A DNA stretch of 18,263 nucleotides from CAYNWK01 sp964400875. Lineage in GTDB: Bacteria > Chloroflexota > Anaerolineae > Anaerolineales > UBA4823. A model generated the notes under the pieces. The model was not told the origin of the DNA. It ran no database searches and was given only the letters and a program-made list of their open reading frames with translations. The translations under genes and the position numbers were made by a program. Positions within the stretch are counted from its first letter, which is position 1; the number at the start of each line of letters is the position of its first letter. Of the stretch, positions 13,453-18,263 are shown piece after piece. Location: assembly GCA_964400875.1 (NCBI GenBank), contig CAYNWK010000084.1:1-18263 (forward strand), in the 5' to 3' direction.

Positions 13453-14211
13453 TTAATTCATCACTTTGCCGCCGTCTATGTTGATCGCCTGCCCGGTTAC
13501 ATAGGAGGCCGCTTCGCTGCACAGGAACAGCGCCATGCCAGCTACGTCTTGAGGCAGCCCCAGCCTGCCCTGGGGGATATCAGCCAACCATTTCGCCATC
13601 ATCGCTTCATCCTGGCGCAGCCGCTCGGTCATTGGGGTCTCGATCACGCCGGGACAGACCGCGTTCACCCGGATGTGGTAAGCGGCCAGCTCGCGGGCGG
13701 CCTCCCGGGTCAGCCCGATCAGGCCCATCTTGCTGGCGACGTAGGCGGCGCGGTCCTTCAAACCGGAGGCACGCCCGGCGATGGAGCCGATGTTGACCAT
13801 CGCCCCACCGCCCTGCTCGCGCATTACCCGCCCCACGGACTGCATGGTCAGGAACGGCCCGGTGAGGTTGACGTCGATGGTGCGCCGCCAGTCCCATTCG
13901 TCGAGGTCCAGCAGCGGCGCGTGCGGTTCCACCCCGGCATTGTTGACCAGGATGTCGATGCGCTCCCAATCGTCCAGGACGGCCTCGATCATCGTTTGCA
14001 CGGGCATTTTCTTGGCTACGTCGGCCAGGTAGTCTCGAACCTGTCCTCCGGCTGCCTGGATGCGCGCTACCGTATCGTCCAGGTTGACCGGGGTGAGGTC
14101 GTTCGCCGCCACCCGGGCGCCCCTCCCGGCGAAGGCTTCGGCGATGGCGCGGCCGATGCCCCGCCCGGCGCCGGTGATCAACACGACTTTGCCGGCAAAT
14201 TCATCCTTCAT
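13453..14211 (-). CDS. Short-chain dehydrogenase/reductase (FabG-like)
   Basis: A 252-residue classical SDR. The cofactor site TGAGRGIG lies at 13-20, NNAG at 90-93, the catalytic N115 in DVNLTG, S143 in NIGSIAG, and Y157 and K161 in YVASK, with the closing motif NIDGG. An aspartate at 38 (AANDL) at the end of the second strand favours NAD(H) over NADP(H), which suits oxidation of a hydroxyacyl compound more than fatty acid synthesis. The start ATG follows GGGAGG at seven bases. It heads a likely operon with the enoyl-CoA hydratase and AAC(3)-family genes. The substrate cannot be told from sequence; a 3-oxoacyl-ACP reductase annotation would be generic. Confidence 0.94.
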   Translation of the reverse strand: MKDEFAGKVVLITGAGRGIGRAIAEAFAGRGARVAANDLTPVNLDDTVARIQAAGGQVRDYLADVAKKMPVQTMIEAVLDDWERIDILVNNAGVEPHAPLLDLDEWDWRRTIDVNLTGPFLTMQSVGRVMREQGGGAMVNIGSIAGRASGLKDRAAYVASKMGLIGLTREAARELAAYHIRVNAVCPGVIETPMTERLRQDEAMMAKWLADIPQGRLGLPQDVAGMALFLCSEAASYVTGQAINIDGGKVMN

Positions 14212-14249
14212 CGATTATCCTCCCGCGTTAGACCGGATCCTGTGAGGTA

Positions 14250-14309
14250 GGTCCCGTTGGGCTGGGTCCCGTTGGGCTGAGCTCTGTCGGACTGGGTCCC
14301 GTTGGGGTG
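14250..14309. repeat. 15-bp tandem repeat, four copies
   Basis: Copies at 14250-14264 and 14265-14279 are identical (GGTCCCGTTGGGCTG). The one at 14280-14294 is diverged (AGCTCTGTCGGACTG), and 14295-14309 differs at one base. A partial fifth copy may start at 14310. It sits between the M23 peptidase and the SDR gene, outside coding sequence. Confidence 0.9.
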
Positions 14310-14326
14310 GGCCTTGTACCCACCCC
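14304..14326 (-). terminator. GC-rich hairpin just after the M23 peptidase gene
   Basis: GGGGTGGG (14304-14311) pairs perfectly with CCCACCCC (14319-14326) around a 7-base loop. On the minus strand it begins one base after the peptidase stop. There is no T-run, so it is a weak or factor-dependent terminator at best, or an mRNA 3'-end stabiliser. Confidence 0.5.
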
Positions 14327-14327
14327 C

Positions 14328-15053
14328 CTACGACGCCCCGCACAGCGGTATAGCCTCCACGTTCTCCCTGGTCCTGGCGTTCAACGGTATCCCTAAATAC
14401 GCGGACGGGTCCAGAGTGTTCTCAATCTCCAGCTCGTTGCGAAAGGAACCGCGCCCGTCGTCCAGGACGATAGAAAAATGCAGGTGGATGCCGGTCGGGT
14501 TGTCCGGGTCCCCGGAAAAATTGCCTTGACGTCCCAGCAAGGTGCCGGCTTCCACGAAGACTTCGCTGGCGCCGGGCGGAAATTCCGGAGCGATATAGGA
14601 ATTGCCCTGGGAATCGGCCATGTGGGTGTAGTACGTCCAGATCTGACGTCCGGGCTGCAGCGGATCGCTCGGGATACGTACGATCACGGAAGACTTCCAG
14701 TCCGGCAGGCGCGTGAGGTAGCCCGGGTAAGCCGCCATCACCGGGGTCGTATTCAAGTCTTCCCCGCCAAAGATGTCCAACCCCTGGTGGTGGTGACCGG
14801 GACGGAAGGAATCGCCCCACACGAAGCCAATATAGCCGTTGGTGGGCATCTGGAAAGGGGCGTCCCCGCACACCTCGCCGGCCTGCACCCGCCAGTCCTG
14901 GTGGGCAGCCGGATCTCGTAGATAGGTCCGCAGCAAGCTCACCCGCGCGCCGTCTGCCCCCCACCAGCGGTAGAGGAAGAATCCGGCAATTAAGAGCAGC
15001 ACGAACGCAACAGATAAGACCAGGCGCGCCAGCGGGTGGCGGACGAAAGCCAT
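14328..15053 (-). CDS. Membrane-anchored M23 (LytM-type) metallopeptidase
   Basis: The protein is 241 residues with one N-terminal membrane segment (about 10-28); the rest lies outside the cytoplasm. The zinc motifs are complete: HHHQGLDI gives H89 and D93 (HxxxD), and HLHFSI gives H190 and H192 (HxH), with a further conserved H144 in TYYTHMAD. M23 peptidases cut peptide cross-links in peptidoglycan or elastin-like proteins, so this is probably a cell-wall hydrolase. Two cysteines (C62 and one near the C-terminus) could form a disulfide. It starts five bases after the YbaK-like gene stop without a clear ribosome site, which suggests translational coupling as the third gene of that operon. Confidence 0.92.
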   Translation of the reverse strand: MAFVRHPLARLVLSVAFVLLLIAGFFLYRWWGADGARVSLLRTYLRDPAAHQDWRVQAGEVCGDAPFQMPTNGYIGFVWGDSFRPGHHHQGLDIFGGEDLNTTPVMAAYPGYLTRLPDWKSSVIVRIPSDPLQPGRQIWTYYTHMADSQGNSYIAPEFPPGASEVFVEAGTLLGRQGNFSGDPDNPTGIHLHFSIVLDDGRGSFRNELEIENTLDPSAYLGIPLNARTRENVEAIPLCGAS

Positions 15054-15058
15054 CGGGC

Positions 15059-15556
15059 TCAGGCTACCTGTTCCGGCGGGTTGAGCAGGTCCGCCACGCG
15101 CGCGCCGGTTGCCGTTTGGATGTCGGCAGGCGCCAGGCGCAGCAGGTTATCTTCCGCGCCGCCCCCGCCGTAAACCAGGCGCTTTTCGAGCACCCGGCTG
15201 TCCAGCAAGGTTGCCAGCGGCTCCCGGTGTCCGAAAGGCGGCATCGCCCCAACTTCGTAGCCGCTGAACTTCAACACCGCCTCGGGGGAAGCCAGCTTCA
15301 CCCGCTTGCGGCCGACCTGGTAAAGCGCCGCAATCGCACGGCGATCGACTCGAGCTATCCCGCTGGTGATCGCCAGCACGGGGCGGTCGTCCACCAGGAA
15401 GAGGATCGATTTGATGATGCTGTCCGGGTCAGCCCCGACCGCCTTAGCCGCCGCGCCTACTGTCGGGGTAGGCGTATCCAGGCGCACGATCTCGCCGGGG
15501 ATGGCGTTGGTCTGCATGTATGCACGGAGATCTTCAGGGCCCAGCCTGGCGTTCAT
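15059..15556 (-). CDS. YbaK/EbsC-type aminoacyl-tRNA deacylase
   Basis: A 165-residue single-domain protein of the YbaK/ProX/INS fold. Visible marks are TVGAAAKAVGADPDSIIKSI (32-51), where K49 matches the essential lysine of the family, ITSGIARVD and EVGAMPPFGH (101-110). Members hydrolyse mischarged aminoacyl-tRNAs in trans, such as Cys-tRNA(Pro) or Ala-tRNA(Pro); the exact substrate cannot be told from the sequence. The ATG directly follows the TAG of the EthD-like gene with no spacer, and AGGACGG lies inside that gene's end, so the genes are translationally coupled. Confidence 0.9.
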   Translation of the reverse strand: MNARLGPEDLRAYMQTNAIPGEIVRLDTPTPTVGAAAKAVGADPDSIIKSILFLVDDRPVLAITSGIARVDRRAIAALYQVGRKRVKLASPEAVLKFSGYEVGAMPPFGHREPLATLLDSRVLEKRLVYGGGGAEDNLLRLAPADIQTATGARVADLLNPPEQVA

Positions 15557-15901
15557 CTAGCTGCCGTCCTGAGCTCGAAATTTGCGGATATTTTCCAGCT
15601 CGTCTTCCTTGTGGTCGGACATATAAAGCGCCAGCCGGCCGTCGGTGATGTGCTGCAGCAGCTCTCCCGCTAACCGGCCTTCCTCAGAACCCATTGCCTC
15701 CTGCAGGGCGCCAGGTGTCTCGAAGAACAGCTCGTGCATCAGCGCGAAGGGATAACTCCCATATAAAACCGTATCGATGTGGCTGGTCGCCTCGCGCACC
15801 AGCCCGGGCATCCGCTCGGCCAGGCTGAGGAAATTCGGCCAGTTATCCTCAAACAAGGGGGTTATCGCCGCCGCTTCGATCAGGATGATCAGCTTGTGCA
15901 T
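15557..15901 (-). CDS. EthD-like small protein (dimeric alpha-beta barrel)
   Basis: A 114-residue soluble protein starting with HKLIILIEAA, then PLFEDNWPNFLSLAERMPGL, and later LMHELFFETPGALQEAMGS. That order (strand, helix with a pre-PGL turn, strand with a F-E/D-T-P stretch) is the look of EthD-type dimeric barrels, a family with varied and mostly unknown functions. The ATG has AAAGGAG five bases upstream and a TATAAT box nearby, so this is the first gene of an operon with the YbaK-like and M23 genes. The EthD assignment rests on pattern only; the function is unknown. Confidence 0.75.
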   Translation of the reverse strand: MHKLIILIEAAAITPLFEDNWPNFLSLAERMPGLVREATSHIDTVLYGSYPFALMHELFFETPGALQEAMGSEEGRLAGELLQHITDGRLALYMSDHKEDELENIRKFRAQDGS

Positions 15902-15928
15902 GCACGCTCCTTTCGATGAACCGCCTAG

Positions 15929-15934
15929 ATTATA
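15929..15934 (-). promoter_or_regulatory. -10 box of the EthD-led operon
   Basis: On the minus strand a perfect TATAAT lies 27 bases before the ATG, leaving a leader of about 20 bases that includes AAAGGAG. No matching -35 was found at the usual distance, so an activator may be needed. Confidence 0.55.
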
Positions 15935-16068
15935 CCTCTCGAGTGAGCGCTACCGCCGTCGATGGTGGACCTGGAGGCTGCGCGGCCACCAAGCCACGCC
16001 CAAATAATACCGCTCACGGGACGGCATTAGACTTTTGTAAGAATAATGCCAAAGCCTGCGTCAAAGCA

Positions 16069-16095
16069 TTGACAGCCATTGAATCGTGGTATGAT
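16069..16095 (+). promoter_or_regulatory. Sigma-70-type promoter of the small acidic protein
   Basis: TTGACA (16069-16074) is a perfect -35 and TATGAT (16090-16095) a near-perfect -10, with a 15-base spacer, slightly shorter than the usual 16-18. Transcription would begin near 16102. Confidence 0.6.
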
Positions 16096-16218
16096 TGCGC
16101 TGAATCAGAGCCAAACCATGGCGTCTGGAAGGGCGCGGACAGATGGAATCACGACTTTTAACGGTCATTCGCGCTAGCTCTACATAATTTGAGGTTACGA
16201 ACTCTTTGAGGCTTAACC

Positions 16219-16608
16219 ATGGATCCGACGGAAGATAAAATCACGATCATTGAAGGGCCCCCGCCGACGTTTGAGATGGTAGATGACGGCTGGGTGCTCG
16301 GTTTGAACGAAAGCCCATCGCTCGGCGACATCGCCGTGACCCAGCTGCGCGCCTTCAACGGCGCGGCCCTGGTCGAGCGCTGCCATCGGGCCTGGCGCAA
16401 CCAGCAGACGATCAACCTGGAGTTCCGCTCCGAGGACGGCTTAGAGCAGAAGGCGCCCATCGTGGCCGCCCGCTTTATGAGCACCGAGGACAACGACCTG
16501 CTGGTCCTGTGGGTGCGCCTGACCAACGAGGAGATCGAGCTCGAATTGGGTTACGACGACGATGCCGAGGACGGCGAAGACGACGATTTCCCCACCTGGC
16601 CGATGTAA
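16219..16608 (+). CDS. Small acidic protein of unknown function
   Basis: A 129-residue protein with no signal peptide or membrane segment. The first 110 residues look like a compact alpha/beta domain (GWVLGLNESPSLGDIAVTQL, then INLEFRSEDG, then LLVLWVRLTNEEIELELG). The tail, about 112-129, is very acidic (YDDDAEDGEDDDF) and ends PTWPM. GAGG lies seven bases before the ATG, a good promoter lies upstream and a strong terminator 23 bases after the stop, so it is a single-gene transcript and very likely real. I do not recognise the family. Base composition matches the GC-rich genes to the left, not the AT-rich pair to the right. Confidence 0.85.
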   Translation: MDPTEDKITIIEGPPPTFEMVDDGWVLGLNESPSLGDIAVTQLRAFNGAALVERCHRAWRNQQTINLEFRSEDGLEQKAPIVAARFMSTEDNDLLVLWVRLTNEEIELELGYDDDAEDGEDDDFPTWPM

Positions 16609-16631
16609 GCCGCAGTCTCAGTTTAAAATAC

Positions 16632-16664
16632 AAGCCCTCCCGGTTCCCGTCGGGAGGGCTTTTG
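16632..16664 (+). terminator. Strong rho-independent terminator, probably bidirectional
   Basis: AAGCCCTCCCG (16632-16642) pairs perfectly over 11 bases with 16651-16661 around an 8-base loop, followed by TTT(G). It closes the small acidic protein gene. Read from the minus strand it also follows the secreted protein gene ending at 16680, with GTATTTT after the stem. Confidence 0.92.
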
Positions 16665-16679
16665 TTAGTTCGAGTTATC

Positions 16680-17099
16680 TCAAGGCTCAGTTTGTGAAAC
16701 TGTAAATTCAGGGTACCATTCATCCGAAGGTTGCTTGAATTGGTGTTGCCCTAGAACGTGCACTTTGTGGACGCCGGAACCACAGTAAAAGTCATCAGTG
16801 TGTGCCTGTACTTCCCTGTCGTCCCCGTATGATGCTCTGGCAGCGTGCACGTCCTGATGATATATGACACCGTTACAAGTTTCTCGGGTTGTCCACCACG
16901 CCCAGCCAATCGTACCAATCGGGCTTTGAGCAGTACTGTAGATAGTGCCCGTCCATGTGGTGCTCCAGGAAGTAGCGATTGTTTTCGTAGCCGTGCAGTT
17001 GACACCCCCTACGACTTTGGAGACAGCCAATGCTGGTGTTACAAGGATAACACTCAAGACCACAACCAGCAAAAAAACTTTCAAAGCCTTTGTCTTCAT
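16680..17099 (-). CDS. Small secreted protein of unknown function
   Basis: A 139-residue protein with a clear signal peptide, hydrophobic through about residue 20 and with a cleavage pattern TPALA before VSK at about 25. The mature part is rich in Trp, Thr and His, with three cysteines (C35, C75, C106), a WAWWTTRETC stretch, and a His-rich HKVHVLGQHQ near the end. No family was recognised; a small secreted toxin or surface protein is only one idea. The ATG overlaps the stop of the upstream gene as ATGA, so the pair is translationally coupled and the proteins probably work together. It is more AT-rich than most of the window. Confidence 0.8.
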   Translation of the reverse strand: MKTKALKVFLLVVVLSVILVTPALAVSKVVGGVNCTATKTIATSWSTTWTGTIYSTAQSPIGTIGWAWWTTRETCNGVIYHQDVHAARASYGDDREVQAHTDDFYCGSGVHKVHVLGQHQFKQPSDEWYPEFTVSQTEP

Positions 17100-18052
17100 T
17101 TGATTTCCAAGTAAGCGAGGATATCTTGAGGTGGAGTTGTATTTGCCTCAATGGCGAGGAGCGTTTCCCGCAGGATGATTAATTCTTCCCCATTCGTCGT
17201 GACGCGGATCTGCTCACTTACCAACACAGCTCCACTATCAGGGTCAACTTTTGCCTGGCCGCGAGCTTTAGCTATCAATTGAGGGTAATGAGGATAGACC
17301 CTCGGTGGGTCAAAGGCGATCTCATAAGAGAACCGTTCAACCTTGTTCCCTTCTAAAGTGATCTCTGATTGCGCCAATTGGCCTCCCTCACTGATAGCTC
17401 CTCTTAATCTCGCTAAGAAATGGCCATCTAAACTGAGGCTCGGAGCGCTCTCTTCTGGAAAACTTTCTCCAATGGTGAGGTTGTGCCAGACGAGGTCCTT
17501 ATAAACGCTAACCTGGATCAGCTGTCCCGACTCGTCGTACATCAGGGAGACAGCCGCCATAATTCGGCGGTTTGCATCCAGTTGATACCACGTATCGGCT
17601 ATTGAGACGTTAGGAATTTCCACGCCATTGGGAAGGGTGCCCATGGGCGACTCGACGTCTGGATGTTCGACACGATAACTCACGTATAGCCAGCCCGGTA
17701 ACGCGTGTTGATCGGAAAACCGCGAAGTTAGCGCCTTGAAATTCTCCAGAGCAGGATTAGGGGGTTGTACGTCTTCGGCAAGGAGAATGGAACGGGGTGA
17801 TGGGAATAGGTTAGCGGCAGATTCCTGCGCTTGAGATGATGAGGCAAGATCTTTCTCTACCTGCATGAGGGTCATCCCTTCTGATAATGCTTGCCTTTGC
17901 CTAGACGGGATTGCCTCTTCAATGCTGATTTGACGGGCTGAAACCGGAGGTGATTCATTAGCCAGGGTAGACTTCCCGAACCGATACAGGAAGGTTGCTC
18001 CTCCAAGTAAGAGCAAAACACATACGACCAAGATCTTGAAGGATATACGCAT
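17096..18052 (-). CDS. Membrane-anchored or exported protein of unknown function
   Basis: A 318-residue protein starting at an ATG with AGGAGGG eight bases upstream. Residues about 6-23 are an uncleaved anchor or signal peptide with no lipobox cysteine. The rest should lie outside the membrane: a polar region with ISIEEAIPSRQRQAL (about 42-56), then beta-rich segments such as GWLYVSYRVEHPDVES and ADTWYQLDANRRIMAAVSL, ending LAYLEIK. The pattern recalls large exported proteins of the MucB/RseB kind or anti-sigma outer domains, but I cannot support a family. It overlaps the small secreted gene by four bases and is the first gene of the pair. Confidence 0.85.
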   Translation of the reverse strand: MRISFKILVVCVLLLLGGATFLYRFGKSTLANESPPVSARQISIEEAIPSRQRQALSEGMTLMQVEKDLASSSQAQESAANLFPSPRSILLAEDVQPPNPALENFKALTSRFSDQHALPGWLYVSYRVEHPDVESPMGTLPNGVEIPNVSIADTWYQLDANRRIMAAVSLMYDESGQLIQVSVYKDLVWHNLTIGESFPEESAPSLSLDGHFLARLRGAISEGGQLAQSEITLEGNKVERFSYEIAFDPPRVYPHYPQLIAKARGQAKVDPDSGAVLVSEQIRVTTNGEELIILRETLLAIEANTTPPQDILAYLEIK

Positions 18053-18236
18053 GGTTTTGTCCCTCCTAAACTAAAGAATTTTTAAATAAACTAACCCCGA
18101 TATTAGTAATTTATTTCACAAAGATTTAATCATTTTTATTCCATTCCCACAATAGGATCGCAGTACTATAGATATGGCCCTCTTCCGATCAACCAGAATG
18201 TTTTGCTAGACTAGTATTACAGCGCAAGGTTAGTCG
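18053..18236. other. AT-rich non-coding region at the right end
   Basis: Apart from the ribosome site of the 18052 gene (complement of about 18061-18067) I see no supported gene or tRNA here. 18065-18145 is strikingly AT-rich and probably holds the promoter of the minus-strand pair, but no clear -35/-10 pair stands out. Confidence 0.5.
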
Positions 18237-18258
18237 AAAGCCGTTCCAAACGGCTTTT
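18237..18258 (+). terminator. Terminator-like hairpin near the window end
   Basis: AAAGCCGTT (18237-18245) pairs perfectly over nine bases with AACGGCTTT (18249-18257) around a 3-base loop, and is followed by T on the plus strand. The complement also ends in a short T-run, so it may serve a gene beyond the right edge on either strand. Confidence 0.6.
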
Positions 18259-18263
18259 GCGAT

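Larger units (their letters stand above)
15902..16218. promoter_or_regulatory. Divergent intergenic region with promoters for both sides
   Basis: These 317 bases carry no supported gene. They hold a TATAAT box for the EthD-led operon (minus) and a TTGACA/TATGAT pair for the acidic protein (plus), each listed separately. The plus-strand leader would be about 115 bases; I see no known riboswitch pattern in it. Confidence 0.6.

Noticed and set aside
16118..16180. Short frame in the leader of the acidic protein gene
   Set aside because: About 19 codons without ribosome site; not supportable as a leader peptide.
18140..18263. Possible tRNA or small RNA before the last hairpin
   Set aside because: No cloverleaf, CCA or T-loop pattern could be found; only the hairpin is supported.

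Overview
The window looks like a scaffold piece from a GC-rich bacterium, most likely of the Chloroflexi (Anaerolineae-like). The grounds are indirect: an ECF-type sigma factor overlapping a membrane protein with DUF5667-like and DUF5666-like domains, large multiheme c-type cytochromes of the cytochrome c3/c7 kind, and the overall gene mix. No rRNA, tRNA or phylogenetic marker is present, so this placement is inference. Two 100-base runs of N (6200-6299 and 9134-9233) are scaffold gaps, and both fall inside multiheme cytochrome genes.

Left part, 1-9377, all on the minus strand. Reading in the direction of transcription, a six-gene electron-transfer locus runs from 9377 down to 1948: a multiheme cytochrome (14 CxxCH visible, gap inside), a second with a tandem 41-residue heme repeat (23 CxxCH visible, gap inside), a hairpin terminator or attenuator, a 2x[4Fe-4S] ferredoxin, a FAD/NAD(P) oxidoreductase, a membrane protein with a diheme cytochrome-b histidine pattern, and an 18-heme cytochrome. 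The simplest model is a chain between NAD(P)H or ferredoxin and the outside of the cell, passing flavin, FeS clusters and diheme b to extracellular multiheme proteins. The direction of flow is unknown. Further down the same strand lie an ECF-like sigma factor and its overlapping membrane partner, cut by the window edge.

Middle, 9378-11828. Divergent from the cytochrome locus is an OmpR-type response regulator with a sensor histidine kinase, which may control the locus from the shared 240-base intergenic region. The kinase gene overlaps the convergent AAC(3)-family gene by 16 bases.

11813-15901, minus strand. Two probable operons: (a) EthD-like protein, YbaK-like deacylase and membrane-anchored M23 peptidase, ending in a GC-rich hairpin beside a 15-bp tandem repeat; (b) SDR dehydrogenase, enoyl-CoA hydratase and AAC(3)-family acetyltransferase.

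15902-18263. A divergent intergenic region with promoter-like elements precedes a small acidic orphan protein on the plus strand, closed by a strong terminator. Then come two overlapping, visibly more AT-rich minus-strand genes for exported proteins of unknown function. The last 200 bases are AT-rich and non-coding, ending in a terminator-like hairpin.
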